This document shows positions 34,557 through 44,500 of a DNA stretch of 64,000 nucleotides, piece by piece; the first letter of the stretch is position 1; each line of letters starts with the position of its first letter. Origin of the DNA: Cellulophaga sp. BC115SP (GTDB taxonomy: Bacteria > Bacteroidota > Bacteroidia > Cytophagales > Spirosomataceae); NCBI RefSeq assembly GCF_009905545.1, contig NZ_JAAALB010000031.1, positions 1 through 64,000 on the forward strand, given 5' to 3'. The position numbers and the translations under genes are program-made. Below the pieces are notes generated by a model that was not told the DNA's origin, did not search any database, and worked only from the letters and a program-made list of their open reading frames with translations.

Positions 34557-34587
34557 CAAAATTATGCGCTTTTTTGTTACTATGCAA
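34557..34587 (-). promoter_or_regulatory. Promoter of tRNA-Asn
   Basis: On the minus strand TTG (34587-34585), 20 bases, then TAATTTTG (34564-34557). The bases TAATTTTGCATCAC are identical to those of the tRNA-His promoter at 59285, so both tRNAs appear to use the same core promoter. Confidence 0.8.
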
Positions 34588-34679
34588 GTGTTTTAAGCAA
34601 AAAAAATACAAAAAAACGCACACTTTTGTATTATTCCCTGATTTTCAAAAACTTATCTTGTAAACTTTTTTTTAAATTT

Positions 34680-35312
34680 TTATACCATCGGAACGTGAAT
34701 GACCTTTTTAGTCTCAAAAAACTCTTCTGTGAAGTATTCGTGTAGTTCGAATGTTCTTGTCTTTTTTCCTAATTCTTTTAATTCTTCACCCAAATCGCCT
34801 CCTTTCAAATACAAAATCCCGTTTTTGAGCTTATTGTAGCAGTTGATGTTCACTTTGCCTTTTACCCATCCGTAAAATGGAGTGATACGTGTTACGGCAC
34901 GACTCACGATAAAATCGTATTCGCCATCTACTTGCTCAGCGCGAATTTGTTCGGCACGTACGTTTTCTAAACCTAAGGCGTTTGCTACCTCTGTTACGAC
35001 CTTAATCTTTTTACCAATGCTATCAATTAAATGAAACTGGCAATGTGGAAACATAATCGCCAAAGGAATACCTGGGAATCCACCGCCTGTACCTACGTCC
35101 AAAATTTCAGAGAAATCTTTGAAGTTGACCACCTTGGCAATACCCAATGAATGAAGAATATGTTTTTCGTAGATATTCTCGATGTCTTGGCGAGATACCA
35201 CATTGATGCGCTCGTTCCACTCACGATATAATTCGCCCAATTGAGCAAATTGTGCTTTCTGCTTTTCGGTGAGCTGTGGAAAGTATTTTTCTATCAGTTT
35301 TGAATCGTTCAT
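34680..35312 (-). CDS. rsmG: 16S rRNA (guanine-N7) methyltransferase G
   Basis: The 210-residue protein matches RsmG (GidB), which methylates G527 in the 530 loop of 16S rRNA using S-adenosylmethionine. The N-terminal helices contain LYREWNERINVVSRQDIENI and HILHSLGI. The AdoMet site reads ILDVGTGGGFPGIPLAIMFP, with LIDSIGKKIKVV after it, and the SRAVT motif follows. The stop lies 36 bases after the end of the upstream glycosyltransferase gene, so the two probably share a transcript. Loss of this enzyme is known to give low-level streptomycin resistance in other bacteria; this copy looks complete. Confidence 0.95.
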   Translation of the reverse strand: MNDSKLIEKYFPQLTEKQKAQFAQLGELYREWNERINVVSRQDIENIYEKHILHSLGIAKVVNFKDFSEILDVGTGGGFPGIPLAIMFPHCQFHLIDSIGKKIKVVTEVANALGLENVRAEQIRAEQVDGEYDFIVSRAVTRITPFYGWVKGKVNINCYNKLKNGILYLKGGDLGEELKELGKKTRTFELHEYFTEEFFETKKVIHVPMV

Positions 35313-35348
35313 AATCGAAAAAATGGATAAATAAATTGGTAGGATAGA

Positions 35349-36521
35349 CTAACGCCAACGCATTTTCTTGCGCTTAGGCAGGGTATTGACCACGCCCATC
35401 ACTACATAGTAAACTGTCATTAAAAAATCCCAATAGGGAATACTGTAAGATGATATAGTTCGGTCGAGACGTGTATTGATTTTGCCTAAAACTACCCATT
35501 GAACAATCAATCGAAGTAGCCAAAGGCCTAATACACAATACACTAACTGACTAAACACTACCAAAGGTATTAATATGATAAAACTTAACCAAAATAATAT
35601 CTGAGAGCTCGCTATTATACCAAGTGTAAGTTTATGATTTGCTTTATAGTATTTACTGACCGAAATATGTCGAGTTTTTTGACGATACCAATCTTGCCAA
35701 CTGTGTTTTGGAATAGAATACACAAATGAGGCTTCATCCAAGCAAATAGCCGTACTCTGCTCATTGGCTACGTCATTCATAAATAGATCGTCATCGCCAC
35801 CCAAAATATTGGTATGTTTAGCAAACCCTCTATTTTTGAAGAATAAGGACTTACGATACATCAAATTACGTCCTACGCCCATGTAAGGCATGCCATAAAG
35901 TGCCAAACCAAAATACTGAACCGCTGTCAGAAGGGTTTCGTAGCGAATAAACTTATTCAGTGTAGTCTTTTCTGGAAAATAGGGCGAAAATCCTAAAACA
36001 ATTTCTTTGCCTTTAGTCAAGCATGAAGCCATCGATTGAATCCAAGTGTTCGACTGTGGGCGACAATCGGCATCTGTTAATAGAATTACATCATATTTAG
36101 CAGATTTAATGCCTAGTGTCAAAGCATATTTTTTAGGAGATAAATGCTCAGGTGTTTCTTCGATTCGAATAAAACGGAGATGCTTGAAATTGTGAGCTTC
36201 GGTCAATAAAAAATCGTAAGTGCCATCATACGAACGGTCATCTACCACGATAATCTCAAATTTTGAGTACTCTTGGGCATCGAGCATGGGCAGTAGCTCT
36301 TCGAGATTACGTATTTCGTTCCAACTACATACTATCACCGATACAGGAGGCAATGCCACCAAATCGCTGACAGGTGCTTCATATTGATTGATTTTATTGA
36401 AAACATTCAATATAAAATACAATTGAATCCCAAGGGATAAAAGGAACAAAATGAGTAAAAAAGGAACCAAAGCGAACTGACTATTAAGTTTTAAAACGCA
36501 AAGATAGTGAATCCTTATCAC
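35349..36521 (-). CDS. Family 2 glycosyltransferase, membrane-associated
   Basis: The protein (up to 390 residues) is a processive-type GT2 enzyme. An N-terminal transmembrane helix (VPFLLILFLLSLGIQLYFIL) comes first. The GT-A domain has VSVIVCSWNE, the nucleotide-binding IIVVDDRSYDGT, the metal-binding DADCRP, LGGDDDLFMND and a QDWYRQKTRHIS acceptor motif. Two or three C-terminal membrane helices follow. It should add sugars to an envelope polysaccharide or lipid at the inner membrane; the sugar is unknown. The reported start is a GTG, but a -7 box (36499-36506) lies inside that first part, so a TTG at 36470 may be the true start. It is followed closely by rsmG. Confidence 0.88.
   Translation of the reverse strand: MIRIHYLCVLKLNSQFALVPFLLILFLLSLGIQLYFILNVFNKINQYEAPVSDLVALPPVSVIVCSWNEIRNLEELLPMLDAQEYSKFEIIVVDDRSYDGTYDFLLTEAHNFKHLRFIRIEETPEHLSPKKYALTLGIKSAKYDVILLTDADCRPQSNTWIQSMASCLTKGKEIVLGFSPYFPEKTTLNKFIRYETLLTAVQYFGLALYGMPYMGVGRNLMYRKSLFFKNRGFAKHTNILGGDDDLFMNDVANEQSTAICLDEASFVYSIPKHSWQDWYRQKTRHISVSKYYKANHKLTLGIIASSQILFWLSFIILIPLVVFSQLVYCVLGLWLLRLIVQWVVLGKINTRLDRTISSYSIPYWDFLMTVYYVVMGVVNTLPKRKKMRWR
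36499..36506 (-). promoter_or_regulatory. Candidate -7 box of the glycosyltransferase-rsmG transcript
   Basis: On the minus strand TATCTTTG fits TAnnTTTG. A TTG occurs 17 bases further up, slightly closer than usual. If used, transcription would begin near 36492, downstream of the GTG proposed as the first codon. Confidence 0.5.
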
Positions 36522-36550
36522 TGCAATGCTGATAAGTGCGTAGATTTTGG

Positions 36551-36558
36551 TAACTTTG
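36551..36558 (+). promoter_or_regulatory. Candidate -7 box of tgt
   Basis: TAACTTTG matches TAnnTTTG, 78 bases before the tgt start codon, in the short region shared with the divergent glycosyltransferase. No -33 TTG is obvious. Confidence 0.5.
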
Positions 36559-36636
36559 CAGGCTTTTCGAAAAAGTAGAGTTGCTTAATTATGACCTACT
36601 TGTAAGATAGAGTTCATTTTATTTTAGTACGAAAAT

Positions 36637-37770
36637 ATGACTTTTGACATACATAGCACCGACCCCAACAGCAAGGCTAGAGCAGGGGTAATTCATACCG
36701 ACCACGGAGATATTCAAACGCCTATCTTTATGCCTGTGGGAACAGCAGGCTCGGTAAAGGCAGTTCATCAACGTGAATTAAAAGAAGATATCAAAGCCCA
36801 AATTATTTTGGGAAATACCTACCATTTATACCTACGCCCAGGACTAGACGTGTTGGAGCGTGCAGGTGGTTTACATAAATTCAATGGTTGGGATAGACCC
36901 ATTTTGACCGATTCGGGCGGATATCAGGTATATTCATTGGCGGGTACAGGTCGCAAAATCAAGGAAGAGGGTGTTACTTTCAAATCACATATCGATGGTT
37001 CGATACATCATTTTACGCCTGAGCGAGTGATGGATATTCAGCGAAGCATTGGTGCTGATATTATTATGGCATTTGACGAGTGTACGCCGTATCCATGTGA
37101 TTACAAGTATGCACGTGAGTCGATGGAAATGACCCATCGTTGGCTCAAGCGCTGTTGTGATCATTTTGATGCTACCGAACCAAAATACGGTTACAGCCAA
37201 ACGCTCTTTCCTATTGTTCAAGGTAGTGTGTACAAAGATTTACGTGTAAAATCTGCCGAGGTAATTGCTAGTTTTGAACGTGAAGGTAATGCAATTGGAG
37301 GCTTGTCGGTAGGAGAACCTGCCGAAATGATGTACGAAACGACCGACATCGTAACTGATATTTTACCAAAAGACAAACCTCGTTATCTGATGGGAGTGGG
37401 TACACCTGCCAATATTTTGGAAGGTATTGGATTAGGTATTGATATGTTCGACTGCGTTATGCCTACACGCAATGCTCGTAACGGAATGTTGTTTACAACT
37501 GAAGGAATCATCAATATCAAAAACGAGAAGTGGAAGGAAGATTACTCACCGATTGATGCTGGTTTGGATAGCTATGTGAGTAACTCTTATACAAAAGCGT
37601 ATTTACGTCACTTGGTAAAAGCAGAAGAAATTTTGGGTGCAATGATTGCCAGTGTTCATAACCTTACGTTCTATCTATGGTTAGTTGGTCAAGCACGTGA
37701 GCATATTTTGGCAGGAACTTTCCGTGCATGGAAAGACCAAATGGTCGTAAAATTGATGCAAAGACTTTAG
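36637..37770 (+). CDS. tgt: Queuine/preQ1 tRNA-guanine transglycosylase
   Basis: The 377-residue protein is a bacterial Tgt, which exchanges guanine 34 for preQ1 in tRNAs with GUN anticodons (the two tRNA genes in this window, Asn GTT and His GTG, are of that class). Seen motifs are FMPVGTAGSVKAV, the DSGGYQ catalytic Asp region, FDECTPYP, GGLSVGEP, and the MGVGTP and PTRNARNG segments with the second Asp. The usual zinc site C-x-C-x2-C near residue 310 is replaced by L310, S312 and S315 (DAGLDSYVSN), while His341 of that site remains. The length is normal. The enzyme is probably active but metal-free at this site. Confidence 0.95.
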   Translation: MTFDIHSTDPNSKARAGVIHTDHGDIQTPIFMPVGTAGSVKAVHQRELKEDIKAQIILGNTYHLYLRPGLDVLERAGGLHKFNGWDRPILTDSGGYQVYSLAGTGRKIKEEGVTFKSHIDGSIHHFTPERVMDIQRSIGADIIMAFDECTPYPCDYKYARESMEMTHRWLKRCCDHFDATEPKYGYSQTLFPIVQGSVYKDLRVKSAEVIASFEREGNAIGGLSVGEPAEMMYETTDIVTDILPKDKPRYLMGVGTPANILEGIGLGIDMFDCVMPTRNARNGMLFTTEGIINIKNEKWKEDYSPIDAGLDSYVSNSYTKAYLRHLVKAEEILGAMIASVHNLTFYLWLVGQAREHILAGTFRAWKDQMVVKLMQRL

Positions 37771-37790
37771 GAGTGTAGAGCTTTGAGTTC

Positions 37791-38057
37791 TATTTAGTGG
37801 ATTGTGGTTGAGCGATTTAGTGATTATTTTTAATAGAAATTTTATTAGTAGAGACACAATGCTTTGCGTATTACAATAGGAATATTGTTTCAGGTATCTA
37901 ATTTTATAGAGAGGCATGAGTATTACATCTCTACTTTCTAAATAAAGATTGAGCGAGTTGTGAATATTTTAAAAACTATAGGTTATGTGTTCACAACTCA
38001 CTCATTCACTCAATCTCCATTCACTAAATTGGTATTGAGTGAATGAGTGATTATTTT
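37791..38057. repeat. Nested palindromic element with GAGTGATTATTTT arms, copy 2
   Basis: Left arms GATTTAGTGATTATTTTTAA and TAGTAGAGACACAATGC (37847-37861) pair with right arms TATTACATCTCTAC (37921-37934) and CACTCAATCTCCATTCACTA (38000-38020). The inner CACAATGCTTTGCGTA is a degraded version of the AGACGCAA hairpin at 9215. This unit fills nearly all of the 308-base gap between tgt and the tricorn-like protease gene. No gene is present in it. Confidence 0.65.
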
Positions 38058-38078
38058 CATAAAACTTCTACTACTCCT

Positions 38079-41000
38079 CTATTTCAAAGATTTCAAAATC
38101 TCTTCAATCGCTTTATCTAATTGTGGATCTTTGTTTTCAAGACGGTCAGTGAACGTTTGAGGAATCGAAATATCTGGACTTACGCCTTCTTTTTCCAAAT
38201 CTTTACCATCTAAAGTATAACAACCCCAAGATGGTAAACGATAAAACGAACCATCCACCAGACCTTTGCCCGAAGTAAAGATAATCCAACGATAGGTTTC
38301 TGTACCGATAATCTTACCAAGTTTCAATTGTTTGAAGCCCTGTGCTGTCATTTCGGCATCACTCAAAGATTGTTCGTTGATTAATAACACAATTGGTTTG
38401 TCAGCTGGATTGAAGTTGGGCTGAATAGTAAACTGTCCTTCACGATATTTCCACTTCAAATAGGCACGTTGTGATAGGAAATTCAAGACCAAATCGTGTA
38501 CATTTCCTCCTCTGTTGTTACGAATATCGAAAATCAAACCTTCACGGTTATAGGCTTCTGAGGTAACATCAATCATAAACTTCTCAAACTCGCTACGTCC
38601 CATATCGCTCATGTGTACATAGGCAATGCGCTTATTAGACTTGGTATCTACATATTCTTGATTTTGATCAATCCATTCGTCATACAAACTACGGATTTGT
38701 GCATAACTACGTTGTGGGTGAACTTTGGTCGTAAATGTTTTGCCACTACGCTCAAATGTCAAACTAATTTCGTCATCCAACGATGGCTTTGAGAAATAGA
38801 AATCACGGTTGATATTGGTCTCAACGCTATCGGTATTTACTTTCACTAATTTATCTCCTGGACGAATATCCTTATCTGCTTTATCAGAAATAGAGTTTTT
38901 GATTACATATTTTACCACATAAGGATTTTCGTTTTCAAATACAATCCCTACGTTTTGAGAAACAGCTTTGTAGAAAGTAGCATCTTCCTCACCATCAGTC
39001 GAAAAGCCTAGGTGTGAGGCATTCAGCTCGCCTAGCATATCCATCAATAAAGTACGCAAATCTGCTCTATTGTTGATAGCAGGTAAAAACTTTGCATATT
39101 TTTCTCGTGTTTTTACCCAATCTAAACCATTGAATTTTTCATCATAAAAATTCTCTTGTACACCTGCCCAAGCTTCATAGAACATTTGTTGGAATTCATT
39201 GGCTAAATTTTTACGGAAAGTAAAATTCAAGTCAATTTTGTCAAGCTTGTTTCCATCAAGGTTGAGTTTATAGATGTTTCCGCCAACCAGTGCAAAGTAT
39301 TTGCCATCTGCAACAGCAACTTCATAATCAGATACGGAAGCCCCTTCTACTTTTTCAGTTTTGTTTTTAGTAAAAGGAGCTATGGTTGTTTTGTATAATG
39401 CGCCATTTCCTCCTTCATGATTTGAAACAAAAAGTACCGATGTTTTATCTTCTTTCTGGAACACAACAGGGCTATCTGCTGAGCCAAAATCAGGACTAAT
39501 TTGCTCGAATCTCTGTATCAATCCTTCCATATTAATCACAATAGGCACGATTTTAGGCGCTGGAGCTGGTTCTGGTTTTTTCTCTGGTTCTTTTTTGCCT
39601 TTAGCCTTTGCGTCTTTAGGCTCTTCTTTTTTCTCGTCCTTTTTCTCTTCTTTCTTTTCTTCTTTAAATAAGTCATTGAACTTATCAGATTTGAAAGGAG
39701 TATCTATTTTGCTCAAGGCAATACGGTAAATACGTCCGTTGGTCAAGCCAAAAGGGTAGCTAGCTTTAGTACGGTCAGACTCGAAATAGATATACTTGCC
39801 ATCGGGCGACCAATAGGGATTGGTTTCGGTAATACCTGTATTGGTTAAATTAATGAGCTTCTTATCGGCCAAATGATACAAGAAAATATCTTGTTCAAAA
39901 TTGCGATACGCCGAAAACATGACATATTCACCATTAGGCGAAAAATAGGGTTTGGGATTGTATAGCGCCCAAAGCTCTTCTTTTACGACTGTATTCGAGA
40001 CAAGTGTTTTGAGGTCTAGTACACGAATTTCATTTTTACCACTGATATATACCGCCTGAGTTTTCTCCTTATTGAAGGTGATATTACGGTTATTTTGCTC
40101 GTCAGAAGTAAGCTGTTTAGCCTTACCTTTTCCATCTGCTGCAATCGTGAAAAGGTTATAGTAACCTTTTTCGGTAGTTTGTGTAAAAAGTAGGGTTTTA
40201 TTGTCTGAAAGCCATTTTACTTCTACCACACGACCATGAGCATCTGTTGGAATTTGCGCAATGTATTTACCTTCTACATCAGAAACAAATAAGGCTCCTC
40301 TTGAGGAATAAGCCAACTTTTTGCCATCTGTCGACACATCAAACCCAGCGATATTACCACTTACCTTAAAGTCTTGTTCGTGTGGTAAAACATAGTTGCG
40401 TAGTGGATTAGGATTGATTTTTTGAGAAGTCTTACTTGCAACGTCATACACATATAATTGGTATTCTTTTTCAAAAACGACCTTTTGTCCGTTAGCACTC
40501 ACTTGTGGACGTTTGATTGCCTCTGGAAATTGCGTCAAAGCGACCTTTTGTCCATTCTGGAAAGTGTACAAATTGTATTGACCATTGGCTTCGTCTGAGG
40601 CGAAATAGACATTGCCACTACGGTCGATGCTTGCCCAAAGGTCTTTACCGATGTAATTGGTATAACGCTTATAAGCTTTGGTTTTAGGATTGTAAGATTG
40701 AATATCTGGGTTAAACGCCCCTTTATAGCCTTTACGGGTACTTTGGTTATCACTTTCCCAAGTATCATTGAAGAATATTTCACCGGTAGTTGGGTGTTCA
40801 GCTACGTTGTGAATACGATTGAAAAAATGTGAGAATAAGCGAACAGGAGTACCACCACTAAGATCGAGCTTATAGGCAGTTCCATCATTTTGTGCACCCG
40901 AACTCAGATATATACTTTTTGAATCCCATGACCAAGATTCCACGTAGTCTTGGGTATCATGGAATGTTAATTGACGAATGGCACCGCCTTCGAGCGGCAT

Positions 41001-41282
41001 TACATATACATCTGGATTGCCGTATTGAGAACCTGTAAAGGCCAGCCATTTACCATCAGGAGAGATTTTCGGACGACTTTCTGTACCTCGCATAGCTGTG
41101 AGGCGAGTTGAGACTTTGGTATTGAGGTCTGTTTTCCAAATATCTCCTTCAAAACAATACACAAGGGTTTGCGCATCAGGGCTGATTGAAGGGAAAGAAG
41201 CAAAATAGGTTTCGCTATTTTGTGCTACAATCGCCTGAGATACTAATCCCGCCGCAAGCGAGAATAAAGTAGTTTTTAACAT
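38079..41282 (-). CDS. Exported tricorn-like S41 protease
   Basis: The 1067-residue protein starts with a signal peptide (LFSLAAGLVSQAIVAQ). Residues about 25-520 form WD40/PD40-type beta-propeller blades (repeats such as PSISPDAQTLVY, PKISPDGKWLAF and PYWSPDGKYIYF). A charged linker rich in K and E follows (about 542-582). A second propeller-like part, a PDZ region (about 790-870) and a C-terminal S41 domain come next, with the putative nucleophile Ser in NEQSLSDAEM near residue 970. The order matches tricorn-type peptidases, which in archaea trim oligopeptides. Here export to the periplasm is expected. The gene is alone. The KE-rich linker is unusually long and low in complexity. Confidence 0.93.
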   Translation of the reverse strand: MLKTTLFSLAAGLVSQAIVAQNSETYFASFPSISPDAQTLVYCFEGDIWKTDLNTKVSTRLTAMRGTESRPKISPDGKWLAFTGSQYGNPDVYVMPLEGGAIRQLTFHDTQDYVESWSWDSKSIYLSSGAQNDGTAYKLDLSGGTPVRLFSHFFNRIHNVAEHPTTGEIFFNDTWESDNQSTRKGYKGAFNPDIQSYNPKTKAYKRYTNYIGKDLWASIDRSGNVYFASDEANGQYNLYTFQNGQKVALTQFPEAIKRPQVSANGQKVVFEKEYQLYVYDVASKTSQKINPNPLRNYVLPHEQDFKVSGNIAGFDVSTDGKKLAYSSRGALFVSDVEGKYIAQIPTDAHGRVVEVKWLSDNKTLLFTQTTEKGYYNLFTIAADGKGKAKQLTSDEQNNRNITFNKEKTQAVYISGKNEIRVLDLKTLVSNTVVKEELWALYNPKPYFSPNGEYVMFSAYRNFEQDIFLYHLADKKLINLTNTGITETNPYWSPDGKYIYFESDRTKASYPFGLTNGRIYRIALSKIDTPFKSDKFNDLFKEEKKEEKKDEKKEEPKDAKAKGKKEPEKKPEPAPAPKIVPIVINMEGLIQRFEQISPDFGSADSPVVFQKEDKTSVLFVSNHEGGNGALYKTTIAPFTKNKTEKVEGASVSDYEVAVADGKYFALVGGNIYKLNLDGNKLDKIDLNFTFRKNLANEFQQMFYEAWAGVQENFYDEKFNGLDWVKTREKYAKFLPAINNRADLRTLLMDMLGELNASHLGFSTDGEEDATFYKAVSQNVGIVFENENPYVVKYVIKNSISDKADKDIRPGDKLVKVNTDSVETNINRDFYFSKPSLDDEISLTFERSGKTFTTKVHPQRSYAQIRSLYDEWIDQNQEYVDTKSNKRIAYVHMSDMGRSEFEKFMIDVTSEAYNREGLIFDIRNNRGGNVHDLVLNFLSQRAYLKWKYREGQFTIQPNFNPADKPIVLLINEQSLSDAEMTAQGFKQLKLGKIIGTETYRWIIFTSGKGLVDGSFYRLPSWGCYTLDGKDLEKEGVSPDISIPQTFTDRLENKDPQLDKAIEEILKSLK

Positions 41283-41322
41283 AATTTCAGGTTTGAAATA
41301 AGATGATGAAATGAGTTTTTGA

Positions 41323-41405
41323 GGGGTCAGGCATCAGGCAAGGAGGCAATAGTATGAATTACTACGAAAAACACTCTTGCCTTTTTGCCTAGTGCCTGTT
41401 CCCTT
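41323..41405. repeat. Palindromic repeat with GGCAAGGAGGCAA / TTGCC-TGCCT arms
   Basis: The left arm (GGGGTCAGGCATCAGGCAAGG) is the approximate reverse complement of the right arm (CTTGCCTTTTTGCCTAGTG, then CCTGTTCCC). The unit can fold as a long imperfect hairpin between two minus-strand genes. A single arm of the same type is at 285-312. Confidence 0.6.
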
Positions 41406-41437
41406 TTTTGTAAAACTAACCTAGTCTTTCTAAAAAA

Positions 41438-41474
41438 CAAAAGGCGTTAGGATGAATGTATCCTAACGCCTTTG
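41438..41474 (-). terminator. Intrinsic terminator of the M4 protease gene
   Basis: AAAGGCGTTAGGAT and ATCCTAACGCCTTT form a perfect stem with a GAATGT loop; on the minus strand it is followed by TGTTTTTTAGAAAG. It lies 40 bases beyond the stop codon. Confidence 0.88.
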
Positions 41475-41513
41475 TACGGTAATGTTATTTCGCAAAATAG
41501 AGGTGTTAAGAAC

Positions 41514-44500
41514 CTACAATTTGATTACTTTTTGTCTTCCATCACCCTCTTTAGTTTTTACATCTAAGATATAATTACCAGCTGGAAGCGATTGAAGATT
41601 AATCAATTGCTCGTTTTGTCGGTTACCTTCTATCATTTGTAAAATATTTCCTTTGGTATTAATGACATGGATAGACTCGATTCTGTTTTGAGTACCAACT
41701 TGCACTTTTGTCATATCCTGTATTGGATTCGGAGAAACTATAACGCCTTTGCTATCCAGTGGTTCAAAACCTAAAACTTTGCCAATTGGAGCGTCTTGAC
41801 GAGCATCCGACATCACGCTTTTACAACCATCAGTTGTTACGACCTGTACCGTAAAACTAGAACCCGAAGTCACTGCAATTGAGCGGAGACCTATTTGGTC
41901 ACTCAAAACTGTACCATTTCTGTACCATACGTTTCCAGTGGTAGCACTTGAAGTATATTCCCAATAATCACCGTTGGCATCAGTCTTTTTCACCACTGAA
42001 ATGGTAGGTTTTGCAGGATTGACACAGAATGAGTCTATCTGAGAAACGGCATAATACTGCGTATTCCCATCCTGATAAGCTCCATAGCGTACACGTCCCG
42101 CTGTTCCGTTTAACGTAATTCTATTACTAGAAATAGAAGCAGGTCCTCCCAGTACAGACGTTATCACACTTAATCCTGAATTGGAACTTGCTGTAATAGT
42201 AAAGGCTGCGTCGCCAACCGTTTTATCTGGAACTTTGGTAATAGTTAAAGCCTGAGATTTCTTTTGCGGCAAAGTACGAGCTACGTTTGTGTACCAAACA
42301 GCAAAAGAGGATTCTTGCGTTAATGTCTTTTGCGTAGAAGCAATACCCACACGTTTGTCGTTTTTGTCTAGTTGAATAATATCCGTATTCTCTTGTCCCG
42401 TTTTAGCATCTAGGGCATTAAAAATCACATAATCATCGCTTCTTGAGAATTCTGGATAACCAATGGTATTGTTGATGGCTGTAATTTGTAAGTCGGAAGG
42501 ACGAGATAAGTTGACTCCCAAAACGGCATAATCATCCCCTTGACTATCTGAATAGAAATAATCAAAGGCTAACATATTGGTAGAGTTTTTAGAAAAAGCA
42601 GGACTACCAACGTTTTCTCCCTCGACCAAATCATTGATGAGTTTATTGACAACACCTGTTCCGAAGGTATTTTTTTGATTATTCCAAACATTAATGAAGC
42701 CTACATCCCAATATTCAATTTTAGAATTAGTAGCAGTTTTGTACTGGTTAAAGGCATCATAAACTAAGTTTTCGCCATCATAATCCCATTCAAATGAATC
42801 TGCATATAGCACTTGACCTGTTTTTACACCTGAGTAGGTTGGATTATACAATCTAAACTTACGCCCAGGAATAGAACTTCCTGAAGCACTTAGGTCATAA
42901 ACATAAATACTGGTATCGACTTTGGTCGTGATAGCGGCTAAGCGCTTACCATCTTTCGAAACCGCCACATTATCCCAACCCGCGGCAGAAATAAGTTCTT
43001 GCTTGATGGTTGAGCTTTGGTCGTTAGGAGAGAAAGTCTTTACAGTACTTAAATCAATGCGATAGATACCATTATCTTGTTTTACGAAATAGGCATATTT
43101 GCCATCATCGGTAACACTTGGTTTGTTTTTCAGCACAATATTTTTAGCAATCAAAACATACGTGCTAGTATTTACAACCGTATCCAACACATACAATGAT
43201 TTGTCTTTAGGGTCATAACTCAAGATAAAAGAAGAACCTTTTTTAGTCGGAACATCATTGGATGGCGCTGGAACTGGCGTGGTAGTTCCTGTATTTGGCG
43301 TTGTATTTGGTGGATTCGAGTCGGTAATACCAACTGCATCGAAAGCACTTTTGGCAGCATTTACTTCGGTACTATTTGTCCCATACAAATCTGTGGCCGA
43401 CTGAATCACAGCACGACGCAAATCAAGAAACTTTGAGCTACTGGTCAAGTATTTCGTCAAGGTACGATAATATACAGCTTCTGCTTTTTCCTTTGAGTTA
43501 ATAGATGTTGCAAAGCGATAATACGCATAATTGACAATACCAGAGTTGATATGCACTCCATAATTATCTTCTGAACCTGTATAATATTGATTCATGCTGG
43601 CAGGCTGAAAACCATCATCTCGAAGGCTCGAACCGCCTTGGTTTGGATTTGATAAATCTCTTAATGGTTTAGAACCTTTTACTACATCTTCGCCCATAAA
43701 CCAATCATCACGGTCAATCATGGCTCCAAAAATATCTGCCATCGATTCATTAATCGCACCTGATTGTCCACGATATACCAAGTTGGCTGTATTTTCGACC
43801 ACCCCGTGAGTCATTTCATGTCCAGCTACGTCAAGTCCTCCTGCTAAGGGTTTAAACATGGTTGCTCCTCTACCATAGCCCATAAATTCACCATTCCAAA
43901 AAGCATTGTCCATCGCTTTGCCATCTTCATCAGTCAAGTTGATTAGGGAGATAATACTACCTCCTTTTCCATTTAAAGATTTTCTACCAAAGGTTTTTTC
44001 ATAATAATCATACGCCAAGCTGGCATTATAATGTGCCGAAACGGACTCTGTATTTGTCCAAGTATTGTTGGTAGAAGATACCTGACGTACTGTTACATCA
44101 TTTACAGATGAACCAGCCGCATTGAGCGTCCATAAAACACCTTGCGGATTTTCGACATTGATTGTTCCGCCTTTGTACATACTTTTTGAGGCATCAATCA
44201 TGTAGTAGCTTGAGCCAACCAAATAGGTATTGATAGAACGTGTTTTACCATTCAAATCTACAGCATTGGCTTTTTGTGGTCCATCGAGCGTACAGGTATA
44301 GCTATACTTATCTAAAATTTCGCCCGAATTGGCATCTATCATATAAATCCATCTTTCCAAAAAGTTAGGACGAACCACTACTTCGTAAGCCAAGTGTTGA
44401 TCGTTTACTGATTCGTTTTTATGATAAACAAAAAGCTTTGACTGAGGCTTTTCATATTTCAGCATAGCTTTTTCGGCAAAACTCAAAGTACGAAATTTGG

